Part shown: positions 52,579 to 62,167 of the stretch, piece after piece | Numbering within the stretch: the stretch's first letter is position 1 | Layout: every line of letters begins with the position of its first letter | From: Chloroflexota bacterium | Lineage (GTDB): Bacteria; Chloroflexota; UBA11872 | Reading direction: 5' to 3' | NCBI GenBank assembly: GCA_026707585.1 | Contig: JAPOWQ010000053.1 | Location: forward strand, 1-64,000 | Length of the DNA stretch: 64,000 nt | Translations under genes and position numbers: made by a program | Notes under the pieces: model-generated | What the model saw: the letters and a program-made list of their open reading frames with translations, nothing else | Told to the model about the DNA's origin: nothing | The model's database searches: none

Positions 52579-53781
52579 TTGAGAAGCGCGGTAACCAGCC
52601 AGGCCGCTGATCCCGCGGCGCGCCTGGGATCGCGCCGCTTCGTCACACTGATCGCGATCATGGGCTTGGGGGTAGCCGGCTGGCTGCCGGTGGTCAATTT
52701 CCTGTCGCTGTTCGTGCGGGACGACCTGGGACGCGGCGTGGCGGGGGCTGGCGTGCTCCTGGTGGCCATGCACGGAGCGCGAGCGGTGCTTGGCGTGTTT
52801 GCGTCCGTGCCCATTGCCCGATTCGGCAGCCAGCGGACGTACGCGTTGGGCCTGGCCGGGCTGGCCGTGCTGGTGGCCGTGATGGTCGTCACGCCGGACC
52901 TGGGGTTGTTCATCGTCGCGGCCCCCTTCGGCGGCCTGGCGCTGGGGTTGCACTGGTCGGCCTCCCAAACCTACGCCATGCAGGTGGCGCCGGCGGCCCG
53001 GCGGGGACTGGCGTCGTCGCTGGTGAGCTTCACGGTCGGGGTGGCGCCCGGCGTTGGCGGGCTGGCGCTGGGGGTGCTGGCCAACGCTTTCGGGTTTCGA
53101 ATCTTTGCGCTGGTCGCCGCGCTGATTATCGGCGCGGCGGCGCTGGCGGCGCTCACGCTGCTGCCGGCCGTGCCGGTGGCGCCGCGCGCCGGCGAAGTCA
53201 AGATCCGCGAGCTACTGCAACTCACGCGTGTGCCGGCAATTCAGATTCTGGCATTCATCCGCGCCTGCACCACCGTGACGTACGGCGCCTTCATCATCCT
53301 GGCCGGGCCAAAGCTGGTGGACGCGGGCGGCGACCTGACGGCCGTGGGGTGGCTGGTGTTCCTCTCAGCCGTCGGCGGGGCCAGCGCGCAGGTGGCGGTG
53401 GGGGCGCTCTCGGACCGCTGGGGTCGCCGCGGCGCGTTGGCCGCGGCGCTGGCTGTTGGGGCGGTCAACACGGCGGTCTACGGACAAATCGACGCGTTTG
53501 GCGCGCTGCTGGCCCTGTGGGTGCCCTACGCGTTCACGCAGAGCGTGTTCCAGGGGCTGATCGTGGCGCTGGCGGCGGACGTGACGCCGCATGGCCGCCT
53601 GGGCCAGGCCATGGCGATTGACTCGACCGCCTATTCGATCGGGGTGGCGCTGGCGGCGCTGCTGGCCATTGCCGCCGGCGACGCCGCGCCCGCCCTCTTG
53701 TTCTGGGCGGGCGCGGCGGCCGGTGTTGCGTCCCTCGTGGCGATCAGTCGACTTCGGGTGCGCGGCGCGATTCAGTCGTGA
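52579..53781 (+). CDS. MFS transporter
   Basis: The 400-residue protein has 12 predicted spans. The inter-helix 2-3 motif is seen as SVPIARFGSQRTYAL. The second-half counterpart is GALSDRWGRRGALAAAL. It is a drug:H+ or metabolite exporter of unknown substrate. It starts at TTG (52579). It is divergent from the MMPL gene across a 232-base gap in which I see no feature. Its last 10 bases overlap the convergent aldehyde dehydrogenase. Confidence 0.84.
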   Translation: MRSAVTSQAADPAARLGSRRFVTLIAIMGLGVAGWLPVVNFLSLFVRDDLGRGVAGAGVLLVAMHGARAVLGVFASVPIARFGSQRTYALGLAGLAVLVAVMVVTPDLGLFIVAAPFGGLALGLHWSASQTYAMQVAPAARRGLASSLVSFTVGVAPGVGGLALGVLANAFGFRIFALVAALIIGAAALAALTLLPAVPVAPRAGEVKIRELLQLTRVPAIQILAFIRACTTVTYGAFIILAGPKLVDAGGDLTAVGWLVFLSAVGGASAQVAVGALSDRWGRRGALAAALAVGAVNTAVYGQIDAFGALLALWVPYAFTQSVFQGLIVALAADVTPHGRLGQAMAIDSTAYSIGVALAALLAIAAGDAAPALLFWAGAAAGVASLVAISRLRVRGAIQS

Positions 53782-55184
53782 ATAACCACCAGCTTGTACT
53801 CGGTCATCTCCTCGACCGCGTACTTGGGGCCCTCCTTGCCCATGCCGCTGTCCTTGAGGCCGCCGTAGGGCATCAGGTCGGTGCGCCACTGGCTGCCCCA
53901 ATTGATGTGGATGTTGCCTGAGTCGACGCTGCGGGCGAAGCGCATCGCGGTGTCGATGTCCTGGGTGAAGATCGCCGCGCTGAGGCCGTAAATCGAGTCG
54001 TTGGCCAGCTCGATCGCCTGGTCCACGTCGTCCACGCGGGTCACACCCATGGCAGGGCCAAACAGCTCCTCGCAGGACACGCGCATCTCGGGGTTGACGC
54101 CGGCCAGCAGGGTCGGCTCGAACAGCTGACCCGAGCGCCCGCCGCCGACCAGCAGTTCGGCGCCCTGGCCCACGGCTTCATCGATCCAGTCGCCGACGCG
54201 CGCGGCGTCGGACTCGCGAATCATCGGACCGACGGACGTGGCCGGATCGAGCGGGTCGCCGGCCGACAGGGCCGCGACGGCGGGAACCAGGGTCTCGACG
54301 AGCTCGTCGTAGACCGGCGCGGGTGCGATCACGCGCTGCGTGGAAATACAGACCTGGCCGGCATTGGCGAAGGCCGTCTGTGGAATCACCGTGCGGACCT
54401 TGTCCATGTCCGCGTCCGGCATCACGATTACCGGCGCGTTGGAGCCGAGCTCCATCGTGACCTTCTTGATCCCGGCCTGCTTGCAGATGCGCTCGCCGAT
54501 GTCGCGGCTGCCGGTGAAGCTGATCTTGCGGACGCGCGGGTCGGACACCAGGGCGTCGCCGATTTCGGCGCCCGAGCCGGTGACGCAGTGCACGGCTTCC
54601 GAGGGCACGCCGGCCTCAAGCAGCAGCTCAACCAGGCGCAGCGCCATCAGCGGCGTGTCGCTGGCCGGCTTGACCACCACCGCGTTGCCGCCGGCCAGGG
54701 CGGGGCCGACCTTGTGGCAGACCAGGTGCAGCGGAAAGTTGAACGGGGTCACGGCGGCGACCACGCCGCAGGGCACGCGCATGGTGAAACCGAACTTGCC
54801 CTTGACGCCGGGGCCGCCCTCAAGCGGAATGACCTCGCCGTCCAGCCGCTTCGCCTCCTCGGCCGAGAGGTAAATGATCTCCGCGGCCCGCTCGACTTCA
54901 ATGCGAGCCTCGGAAATGATCTTGCCCTCTTCGCGCGTCAGGCAGGTCGCCAGGCTTTCGGTGTTGGCCACGATGAGATCGGCCGTTCGGTGCAGCAGTT
55001 CGTAGCGTTCGAAGCCGGTCAGTTCGGCCATCACCCGCGCGCCGCGCACCGCGCTGTCCAGCGCGCGGTCCACGTCGGCCGCCGTGCCGCGCGGCACGGT
55101 GTCGACGACGGAGCCGTCGTAGGGATTGAGCACATCCATGCTCGACTGCCCGTTCGTCCAGGCGCCGGCGATGTACATCTTCAT
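53772..55184 (-). CDS. NAD(P)-dependent aldehyde dehydrogenase
   Basis: The 470-residue protein has the ALDH-fold motifs in order. PFNFPLHLVCHKVGPALAGG is the cofactor site. TFTGSRDIG-like SFTGSRDIGERICKQAG follows, then the catalytic glutamate in TMELGSNAPVIV and the nucleophilic cysteine in NAGQVCIST. It resembles lactaldehyde, phosphonoacetaldehyde and glyceraldehyde-3-phosphate-type ALDHs; the substrate is unknown. Confidence 0.9.
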   Translation of the reverse strand: MKMYIAGAWTNGQSSMDVLNPYDGSVVDTVPRGTAADVDRALDSAVRGARVMAELTGFERYELLHRTADLIVANTESLATCLTREEGKIISEARIEVERAAEIIYLSAEEAKRLDGEVIPLEGGPGVKGKFGFTMRVPCGVVAAVTPFNFPLHLVCHKVGPALAGGNAVVVKPASDTPLMALRLVELLLEAGVPSEAVHCVTGSGAEIGDALVSDPRVRKISFTGSRDIGERICKQAGIKKVTMELGSNAPVIVMPDADMDKVRTVIPQTAFANAGQVCISTQRVIAPAPVYDELVETLVPAVAALSAGDPLDPATSVGPMIRESDAARVGDWIDEAVGQGAELLVGGGRSGQLFEPTLLAGVNPEMRVSCEELFGPAMGVTRVDDVDQAIELANDSIYGLSAAIFTQDIDTAMRFARSVDSGNIHINWGSQWRTDLMPYGGLKDSGMGKEGPKYAVEEMTEYKLVVIHD

Positions 55185-55283
55185 GGCGGTTCCAGTCCTT
55201 TCTGACAGGGTCAGAGCGAGAGCGGGTCAATGCGTGGGTCCGTACGTCCGGACATCGCGAGTCGTGACCGTATTGTGACAGCA

Positions 55284-55301
55284 CCGGCGTGGCTGCGCCG
55301 G
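55284..55301. other. Hairpin in the complex III upstream region
   Basis: CCGGCG-TGGCTG-CGCCGG has a 6-bp stem. TTTTT appears 5 bases later on the plus strand, but no plus-strand gene ends upstream, so a terminator role is unlikely. Confidence 0.3.
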
Positions 55302-55354
55302 AGGCGTTTTTGCGGGCGACTTGGCGTCGGCCTTTCTTGCGGTTCGGGATGATT

Positions 55355-55370
55355 TGTGAAACATTTCACG
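55355..55370. promoter_or_regulatory. CRP/FNR-type palindrome
   Basis: TGTGA-AACATT-TCACG, nested in the perfect palindrome GTGAAA-CA-TTTCAC, matches the CRP/FNR half-site layout (TGTGA-N6-TCACA). It lies 158 bases before the start of the first complex III operon gene and 171 bases before the divergent aldehyde dehydrogenase. Confidence 0.55.
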
Positions 55371-55527
55371 TTGTCGCCCGGCCCGGAGACGAAATTCGCC
55401 TGATGCCGCCCTGCCCTCAATCTGTCGGTCGGGCCAATAGTCAACGCCTCACCCGCGCATCAGGCGTATGGGTCGGATACCATGCGCCGCCGAACGTGTC
55501 ACGCCGGTTGCTGACGGAGACGCACGG

Positions 55528-55824
55528 GTGCAACTGAGCGAACTCTCGGAGGCCGACTGGGTCAGGCTCTCGGAACTGGTCGCGCACCTCTGGTTCTTCG
55601 CCGCGGCGATAGTCGTCACCGGACTCACGTACATGCTGGCCCACGCCATGATCCCGTCGCTGATGGATACCGGCGATTTGCCGGTGGCCGTGGCCCGGCG
55701 CATGCGCGCCCCGCTCTACCTGGTTGTTGCGATGGGGTGCGCTGCGGTCGTCGTACTCGGGATCAAGGGCACGCTGCTGGCACTCGACATTCTGCCCGAG
55801 ATCTACCCGCGGCTGGCGATCTAG
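55528..55824 (+). CDS. Small membrane protein, first gene of the complex III operon
   Basis: The 98-residue protein starts at GTG (VQLSELSEADWVRL). It has two hydrophobic spans, about residues 20-42 and 63-90. It is not a recognised Act subunit. Being 4 bases before actA on the same strand, it may be an extra subunit or assembly factor of the complex. Confidence 0.6.
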   Translation: MQLSELSEADWVRLSELVAHLWFFAAAIVVTGLTYMLAHAMIPSLMDTGDLPVAVARRMRAPLYLVVAMGCAAVVVLGIKGTLLALDILPEIYPRLAI

Positions 55825-55828
55825 CGAG

Positions 55829-56389
55829 ATGCAACACCTGGCGGCCCTCCTACCGCGCGTCACGCTCAAGCAGGCACTCATTGTCGGTGGCGCCACGGCG
55901 CCCCCGCTGGTGGGCGGCGCGGGCGTCTTGGCCATCCTCCTGTATCTGATGGCCGCCGGCGGAACCGCCACCCCCGCGCCCGAGCAGCCAATCGCATTCG
56001 ATCACTCGGTCCATGCCGGTGACGCCGCCATCCCCTGCGAGTTTTGCCACCGGGGCGTCGGCACCCAGGCGGCCGCGACGGTGCCTTCGGTCGAGCAGTG
56101 CATGTTCTGCCACTCGGTGGTGAAGACCGACAGCCCGCAGATTCAATTGCTGCAAGCGCATTGGGACACCAAGACACCGGTCAACTGGGCGCGCGTGCAC
56201 CGCGTGCCGGATCACGTGCGCTTCGTCCACGCCCCGCACATTCAGGCCGGGGTCGCATGCGAGACCTGCCATGGCGACGTGGCGTCGATGGAGGAAGTGA
56301 AACAGGTACGCTCCCTCGCCATGGGCGATTGCCAGGGCTGCCACCGCGAGAACTCCGCCTCGCTGGACTGCGCGACATGTCACAAGTGA
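55829..56389 (+). CDS. actA: Alternative complex III pentaheme cytochrome subunit ActA
   Basis: The 186-residue membrane-anchored cytochrome has one transmembrane helix (about residues 16-42) and five CxxCH heme sites: C70-H74, C91-H95, C144-H148, C168-H172 and C181-H185. Five hemes is the expected number for ActA of alternative complex III, the quinol:electron-acceptor oxidoreductase that replaces cytochrome bc1. It is followed by the actB1 gene after 13 bases. Confidence 0.92.
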   Translation: MQHLAALLPRVTLKQALIVGGATAPPLVGGAGVLAILLYLMAAGGTATPAPEQPIAFDHSVHAGDAAIPCEFCHRGVGTQAAATVPSVEQCMFCHSVVKTDSPQIQLLQAHWDTKTPVNWARVHRVPDHVRFVHAPHIQAGVACETCHGDVASMEEVKQVRSLAMGDCQGCHRENSASLDCATCHK

Positions 56390-56402
56390 TTGGTCTGACG
56401 GC

Positions 56403-58622
56403 ATGAGCGGCATTGCACGACGGCGCTTCCTCATCGGCTCGGCCGCGCTGGCCGGCGGCGCCACGGTCGTCGGCTGCGCCGCCCCCGAGCGGGAGTCGCA
56501 GGTCCAGAGCTTCGTGCTGCAACCGGAACTGTCCCTGCCGGGCCAGGAACTGTGGTTTGCCACGACGTGCGCGCACTCCGCCTGCGGCAACAGCGTCGTG
56601 GTCCGCACGATCGATGGACGCGCAAAGAAGGTCGAGGGTAATCCCGCCTTCCCGGTCAACCAGGGCAAGCTGAACGTTCGCAGCCAGGCGGGGGTGCAGT
56701 CCCTGTACCACCCGGACCGGCTGACGGTTCCCAAGCGTCGTCGCGGCCTGCGCGGCGCGAACGAGTTCGAGGACCTGGAGTGGCCGGCCGGACTTGATCT
56801 GCTCACGGAGAAGATGTCCGAGGCCCGGAGCGTTGTGGTGATCACCGGGCCGATCAGCGGGACCCGGGCACGCATCGCCCGTGACTTCGCGACGGCCTTT
56901 GGCGGCGAGCACGTTGTCTACGAAACCCTGGAATCCACGGTCTGGCGCAAGACCGTGCAGGACGGGCTGGGCGCCCGGCGGCTGCCCTATCTCGACATCG
57001 CCAATGCGCATTCGATTCTCTCGTTTGGCGCCGACTTCCTTTCGACCTGGCTGTCACCCACCCAGTACGGCGTTGGCTACGGCGAATTCCGCCAGGGCCA
57101 CGGAGAGCGCGGACGCCTGATCCAGGTCGAGCCGCGCATGTCCTTGACCGGCGCGAACGCCGATTCGTGGGTGTACGTACATCCAGGCCAGGAAGGCGTG
57201 CTGGCGCTATCGATCGCCCAGGTCATCGCCGCCGAAGGGCTGGCGCCACCTGACAACTGGTTCAACGTCGTTAGCGAAATCGGCGGCCTTGACGCACTCA
57301 ACGCCTATGCGCCGGACCGCGTCAGCGAGCGAATCGGCGTGCCGGTGGAGCGAATCCAGGAGATTGCGCGCGAGTTCGCCGGCCATCAGCCGGGCTTTGC
57401 CATCGCCGGCGGACCGGCCCTGGCCAGCACCAACGGGCTGGACAACGGCCTGGCGGCGATGCTGCTGAATCACATGGTTGGCAGCCTGGGACAACCCGGC
57501 GGGCTGCTGCCGAATCCCGAACTGCGCAGCACGGTGACGCCGCCCACCGAACCGACCTCCTTCGCCGACCTGGCTGGCCGCGGCAATACCTGGCTGGAGG
57601 GTGAGCCCCCGGACGCGGCGATTGTCTTTGAGGCCGATCCGGTCTACGGCATGCCCGAAGCCACGCGCTTCGCCGATGCGCTGGGCAAGATTCCCTTCGT
57701 CGTCGGCATCGGCACGATCATGAGCGAGACGCTGGGCCATGCCGACCTGGTGCTGCCGTCCACCCACCCGTTCGAGGAGTGGGGCGACTACGTGCCCGAT
57801 CCGGCGCCGCGCCAGCACGTGGTGGGGTTGCAGCAGCCGGTGGTGACCCCGTCAATCTCCGGACGGAGCTTCGGCGACATCCTGCTGACCCTGTGGCACG
57901 ACCTGCGCCCGAATCTGGCGCCGCCCTGGGACACCATGCGCGACGCGGTGCGCGCCAGCGCGGCCGACGTCTTCAGGGGCGGTGACTTCCAGGAGCGTTG
58001 GGTGGAGTTGCTGAAGAACGGCGGCGGCTGGAATGACGCTGGGGCGCCCGAGTTCAGATCCTCGCTGAACTGGCACATCAACCTCCTGGCCGAGCCGGCA
58101 TTCAGCGACAACGGGATCGAGTACCCGTTGCACTTGATTCCATTCGAGGGCGTGGCGCTGGGCGCCGGCGACGAAACCGCCAACCCGTGGCTGCAGGCCA
58201 CCCCCGATCCGATTTCCACGGCTACCTGGACGACCTGGGTTGAAATGAATCCGGCAACCGCGGTGGCCCTGAACGTTTCCCGCGGCGACGTTGTGCGAAT
58301 CGAGACGGCGCACGGCGAGTTCGAGGCGGGCGTGTATATCTCGCCTGCCGCCGCGCCCGGCGTGCTGGGCGTGCCGATCGGCCAGGGCCACATGTTCGGC
58401 GGCCGCTGGCGCGAGGACCGCGGTTCAAACGTGCTCGCCAGCCTGGCGCCGCTGACGGTGGCCGGTGCAGGCGGCCTGGCCTGGGCGGCTACCCGCGCCC
58501 GCGTGCGGCCGACGGGTGACTACCGGCAGCTCCCGACCATTGAGGTCCTGCCGAACGCCCGCAACGATGTCGAAGAAGTAATCGTGCAAGTCACGAATGG
58601 CAACGGTGACCATCACAAATGA
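56403..58622 (+). CDS. actB: Alternative complex III subunit ActB, molybdopterin-oxidoreductase-like half
   Basis: The 739-residue protein has a Tat-type leader, RRRFLIGSAALAGG, then Cys25 (VVGCAAPE), which may be lipid-anchored. The fold is that of the DMSO-reductase family catalytic subunit, but the [4Fe-4S] site is degenerate. TTCAHSACG keeps only two cysteines (C56, C61) in the wrong spacing, and the fourth ligand is N91 (GKLNVRSQAG). Loss of this cluster and of the Mo site is a known property of ActB. In most ACIII the iron-sulfur half is fused to it; here it is a separate gene. Confidence 0.9.
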   Translation: MSGIARRRFLIGSAALAGGATVVGCAAPERESQVQSFVLQPELSLPGQELWFATTCAHSACGNSVVVRTIDGRAKKVEGNPAFPVNQGKLNVRSQAGVQSLYHPDRLTVPKRRRGLRGANEFEDLEWPAGLDLLTEKMSEARSVVVITGPISGTRARIARDFATAFGGEHVVYETLESTVWRKTVQDGLGARRLPYLDIANAHSILSFGADFLSTWLSPTQYGVGYGEFRQGHGERGRLIQVEPRMSLTGANADSWVYVHPGQEGVLALSIAQVIAAEGLAPPDNWFNVVSEIGGLDALNAYAPDRVSERIGVPVERIQEIAREFAGHQPGFAIAGGPALASTNGLDNGLAAMLLNHMVGSLGQPGGLLPNPELRSTVTPPTEPTSFADLAGRGNTWLEGEPPDAAIVFEADPVYGMPEATRFADALGKIPFVVGIGTIMSETLGHADLVLPSTHPFEEWGDYVPDPAPRQHVVGLQQPVVTPSISGRSFGDILLTLWHDLRPNLAPPWDTMRDAVRASAADVFRGGDFQERWVELLKNGGGWNDAGAPEFRSSLNWHINLLAEPAFSDNGIEYPLHLIPFEGVALGAGDETANPWLQATPDPISTATWTTWVEMNPATAVALNVSRGDVVRIETAHGEFEAGVYISPAAAPGVLGVPIGQGHMFGGRWREDRGSNVLASLAPLTVAGAGGLAWAATRARVRPTGDYRQLPTIEVLPNARNDVEEVIVQVTNGNGDHHK

Positions 58623-59443
58623 GTAGCTCAGCCAACGAAGCCGCCGCCCGCGCCAGCGCCGTGTCCGAGATGGGGCGGACGATCCCCACGGATGCCGAGG
58701 TCCCTCACTCCGAGGGCGTGCGCTGGGGCATGGTGGTGGACCTGGACCGCTGCACCGGCTGCCAGGCCTGCGTGGTTGCCTGCCAGGCCGAAAACAACAT
58801 CGCCCTCAACGAAGAGCAGCGGGTCCTGGAGCGGCGAGCGAAGACCTGGATCCGCATCGAGCGTTACTGGGAAGGCGAGTTCCCCAACGCTAAGGCGCGC
58901 TTCATCCCGGTGCTTTGCCAGCACTGCGGCAACGCGCCGTGCGAGACGGTCTGCCCGGTCTGGGCGACCTATCACAACCGCGAGGGATTGAACGTCCAGG
59001 TTTACAACCGCTGCATCGGCACGCGGTTCTGCGCTAACGGCTGCCCCTACTCGGTGCGCTACTTCAACTTCTGGAACCCCGAGTGGCCGGAACCGATGAA
59101 CAACCAGCTCAATCCGGATGTGACGGTGCGCACGAAGGGCATCATCGAGAAGTGCACGTTCTGCGTGCAGCGGATCAACCGGGCGCACGTGACGGCGGGC
59201 ACCGAGGGTCGCGAAATCCGACCCGGTGAGGTTCAGCCCGCCTGCGCGCAGTCGTGCCCGACCAGTGCGTTGGTGTTTGCCGACCTCAACAACTCCGAAA
59301 GCTATCCCGCACAGCTGGCGGAGGCCGAGGCCGACCGCAGCTACACGCTGCTGGAGCACTTCGGAACCGACCCGGGAGTCATCTACCTGAAGAAGGTGGA
59401 CCCGCACGCCGAGATTCACGAAGACGAGCACGCGCACGCATGA
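58619..59443 (+). CDS. actB2: Alternative complex III iron-sulfur subunit (ActB C-terminal half as separate gene)
   Basis: The 274-residue four-cluster ferredoxin has Cys sets 45/48/51/55 ([12 protein letters not shown]), 100/103/108/112, 132/138/142 and 179/182/209/213. In the third set the second cysteine is Thr135 ([12 protein letters not shown]), which predicts a [3Fe-4S] cluster. Three [4Fe-4S] plus one [3Fe-4S] is the ActB pattern. The symbol is descriptive. The ATG overlaps the actB1 stop by 4 bases. Confidence 0.9.
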   Translation: MSSSANEAAARASAVSEMGRTIPTDAEVPHSEGVRWGMVVDLDRCTGCQACVVACQAENNIALNEEQRVLERRAKTWIRIERYWEGEFPNAKARFIPVLCQHCGNAPCETVCPVWATYHNREGLNVQVYNRCIGTRFCANGCPYSVRYFNFWNPEWPEPMNNQLNPDVTVRTKGIIEKCTFCVQRINRAHVTAGTEGREIRPGEVQPACAQSCPTSALVFADLNNSESYPAQLAEAEADRSYTLLEHFGTDPGVIYLKKVDPHAEIHEDEHAHA

Positions 59444-60789
59444 TTGCTCCGGAAGCCGCCGGCCTGAAGCTGTCGCTGCGCCCGCCGTACCGGCCGCAGG
59501 CGCTGAACATCTCGCTGAACCATGCGGGGATCGCGTTGCTGGCGGCGCTCGGCGCGCTGGGCGTCGTGATGTACGTCGTCAAGCTGATCACGGCCTGGGG
59601 CGACCGCGCCGAATGGGCCTACCCGACCGTCGTGTTGATGTTCATCCTGTCCACCGCGACCTCGGCTCCGCTGATCGCCTACGCATCGCGGATGGCCAAG
59701 GGGTACTGGGCGCTGCCGCTGCGTCGCATTGCCGCGCTGTACGCCGCACCCTCGCTGCTCAGCTTCGTGTTGCTGATTCCGATCATGGCTTCGCTGCCGC
59801 CGCTGGAAGGGCGCTCCAATCTCTGGTTTGGGTTCAGCGCCGGAGCCCCGTTCCTGACTGACGCGCTGGCGCTCTCGATCCTGCTTTTGACCGGGATGGC
59901 GTTGCTCTGGTTCTCGGCCGTCCCCGATCTGGCCGGTCCGCCGAGCCGCGTGCGCGCCATGGGCCGCTGGCAGCGGCTGCTCTACCTGAACTGGACGGGG
60001 ACGGCGCGGCAGTGGAAGGTCCTGCGCGCCGCCAATCTGACGCTCGGCGCCTTTTACCTGATGGGCTACGCGTTTGTGCACATGCTGCTCACGACGGATC
60101 TCGGCCAGAGCCTCCTGCCGGGCTGGCGATCGGGGATTTTCCCCGTGTACAACGCCGTAACCGGCATCCAGGCCGGAATCGCGCTCACGCTGCTGACGGC
60201 GGCGGTCATGCGCCGCTTCTCGCCCGAAGCGGGCCGCTTTCTCGGCGACGAGCAGGCCTCCGCCCTCGGCAAGATCCTGCTGGCCGCCACGTTGATGTGG
60301 TTCTACTTCTTCTGGTCCGACTTCCTGCTGATCTGGTACGCCCGGCTGCCCAGCGAAGTGGCCGCCATGCAGGTCACCGTAGCCATCACTTACATCCTGC
60401 CGTTCGTGGTGGCGGCCGTGCTGATGCTGGTGTTGCCGCTGGGCCTCCTAATCTTCAACAAGGTCCGGCAGTCGCTGTCGCTGATCGCCGGAGTCTCCTC
60501 GCTGATCGTGGTGGGTTTGATCTTTGACCGGATCCGCTTCTACGTCGCGCCCATGGCCAATCCTGAGCCGTTCGGCCACGCCATGCACGAGTTGCCCGCG
60601 CCATATTGGCCAAACGCGCTCGACATCCTGTTCATGATCGGATTCATCGGGCTGATGTTTGCGGTCTTCGTGTATGCCGCCTCCCGCATCCCGGTGCTCA
60701 ACGGCTGGGAGATGCGCCAGGGTTCAATGCTGCGTAAAGAGCGGACGTTCATGAAGACGCACGTCCTCGTGATCGGGAAGCCGGACTAA
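59440..60789 (+). CDS. Alternative complex III NrfD-like membrane subunit (ActF-like)
   Basis: The 449-residue protein has about ten transmembrane helices and a PsrC/NrfD-type pattern. It is more divergent than the next gene. It keeps segments such as LYLNWTGTARQWKVLRAANL and FYFFWSDFLLIWYARLPSEV. By size and place it is most likely ActF, the second NrfD-like subunit, located before actC instead of at the operon end. Both ends overlap neighbours (ATGA and TAATG). Confidence 0.75.
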   Translation: MIAPEAAGLKLSLRPPYRPQALNISLNHAGIALLAALGALGVVMYVVKLITAWGDRAEWAYPTVVLMFILSTATSAPLIAYASRMAKGYWALPLRRIAALYAAPSLLSFVLLIPIMASLPPLEGRSNLWFGFSAGAPFLTDALALSILLLTGMALLWFSAVPDLAGPPSRVRAMGRWQRLLYLNWTGTARQWKVLRAANLTLGAFYLMGYAFVHMLLTTDLGQSLLPGWRSGIFPVYNAVTGIQAGIALTLLTAAVMRRFSPEAGRFLGDEQASALGKILLAATLMWFYFFWSDFLLIWYARLPSEVAAMQVTVAITYILPFVVAAVLMLVLPLGLLIFNKVRQSLSLIAGVSSLIVVGLIFDRIRFYVAPMANPEPFGHAMHELPAPYWPNALDILFMIGFIGLMFAVFVYAASRIPVLNGWEMRQGSMLRKERTFMKTHVLVIGKPD

Positions 60790-62162
60790 TGCAAGAACCG
60801 GTCATCGCCGACACCAAGACCTCGAACCGCGAGCTCCTGGACTTCGTCTTCGCCTGGCCGGCTTGGTTCTTTGCCGTAGGCGGAGCGCTCAACGGTCTGC
60901 TGGTAGCGGCCTTCGTGGTCGTGATCCTGATGCTGATGTTCGGCCTGCAGTTCCTGGGCTACTCCCACCCGGTGTACTGGGGCTTCCTGATCGTGAACTT
61001 CGTGTTCTGGATCGGGGTCAGCCACGCCGGAATCATGGTCTCGGCCATCCTGCGGCTGACCCAGGCGGAGTGGCGCCGGCCGGTCACGCGCGCGGCCGAG
61101 GTCCTGACGATCTTCTCCCTGCTGACGGCCGTGCAGTTCCCGCTGATCCACTCCGGCCGCCCCTGGCGCACGATGTACTGGACGTTCCCGTACGACTGGA
61201 ACCGCGGCGCCTGGCCCAACCCGCGGTCGCCGCTGGTCTGGGACCCCTCGGCGATCTTCACCTACCTGACGTCAACGATCCTGTTCGTCTACGTCGCGCT
61301 CCTTCCCGACCTGGCGCTGGCGCGCGACCGCGCCCCCAACCCCGTCAGCCGCGCGATTTACGGCGTGCTGGCCATGGGTTTCCGGGGCACCACGCGCCAA
61401 TGGCGGATCCAGACCGTGGCCGGGCTGTTGCTCTCCGCCATCATCCTGCCGATCTTCGTCTCGGTGCACTCCATCGTGTCCTGGGACTTCGCGGTCACCT
61501 CCGTGCCCGGCTGGCACAACACCATCTTTGCCCCCTACTTCGTTATCGGGGCCGTGCACTCCGGCGTGTCGGCGGTCGTCACCGTGATGATCGTGATGCG
61601 CTACGCCTTCGGGCTGAAGCGCTTCATCACCCGCGACCACATCGACTCGCTGGCCCGCTTGCTGATCGTGGTGGCCACAGTCTGGCTGTTCTTCTTCCTG
61701 CTGGACTTCTTCTTCGGCCTCTACGGCACGGAACCGGCCGAGGTCGACACCTGGCAGCGGCGACTGGTCGAACCGCCGTGGGTCGTGATCGCCATCACCT
61801 TCATCATCTGCGCCTACATCATCCCGGTGCCGATGTGGATGTTCCGCGCCATCCGTCGCAACTTCTTCTGGATGTTCGTCACGACCATCCTGGTCAATGT
61901 CGGCATGTGGCTGGAGCGCTACATGGTGGTGGTGCCCGCGCTTGAGCGGAAGAGCGGCCTGACCTTCACGTACGGCGACTACGCCCCCTCGTTATCCGAA
62001 TTCATCCTGGTCGCCGCATCCTTTGCCCTGGTGATTCTCGGATTCCTGACGTTCTCCAAGCTGCTGCCGATCATGCCGGCCGCGGATATCAAGGAAGGCC
62101 AGATCCTGGCCGACCGCATTCGAGTCGGTCGCGCCAACGTGCCGGCCGCCATGCGGGAGTGA
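60789..62162 (+). CDS. actC: Alternative complex III membrane subunit ActC (NrfD/PsrC family)
   Basis: The 457-residue protein has ten helices. The segment SVHSIVSWDFAVTSVPGWHN followed by FAPYFVIGAVHSGVSAV is typical of the quinol-binding ActC. HAGIMVSAILRLTQAEWRRP near the first loop also fits. It shares its first base with the previous stop codon. Confidence 0.92.
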   Translation: MQEPVIADTKTSNRELLDFVFAWPAWFFAVGGALNGLLVAAFVVVILMLMFGLQFLGYSHPVYWGFLIVNFVFWIGVSHAGIMVSAILRLTQAEWRRPVTRAAEVLTIFSLLTAVQFPLIHSGRPWRTMYWTFPYDWNRGAWPNPRSPLVWDPSAIFTYLTSTILFVYVALLPDLALARDRAPNPVSRAIYGVLAMGFRGTTRQWRIQTVAGLLLSAIILPIFVSVHSIVSWDFAVTSVPGWHNTIFAPYFVIGAVHSGVSAVVTVMIVMRYAFGLKRFITRDHIDSLARLLIVVATVWLFFFLLDFFFGLYGTEPAEVDTWQRRLVEPPWVVIAITFIICAYIIPVPMWMFRAIRRNFFWMFVTTILVNVGMWLERYMVVVPALERKSGLTFTYGDYAPSLSEFILVAASFALVILGFLTFSKLLPIMPAADIKEGQILADRIRVGRANVPAAMRE

Positions 62163-62167
62163 GGTCT

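Larger units (their letters stand above)
55185..55527. other. 343-bp divergent region upstream of the complex III operon
   Basis: There is no gene here. It holds a hairpin (CCGGCG-TGGCTG-CGCCGG, 55284-55301) followed a few bases on by TTTTT, and a CRP/FNR-like palindrome at 55355-55370. The promoters of the aldehyde dehydrogenase (minus) and the complex III operon (plus) should both be here. Confidence 0.6.

Noticed and set aside
59440-62162. The two NrfD-like genes as one duplicated actC
   Set aside because: The first is far more divergent and lacks the ActC quinol-region signature, so it is better read as the ActF-type subunit.
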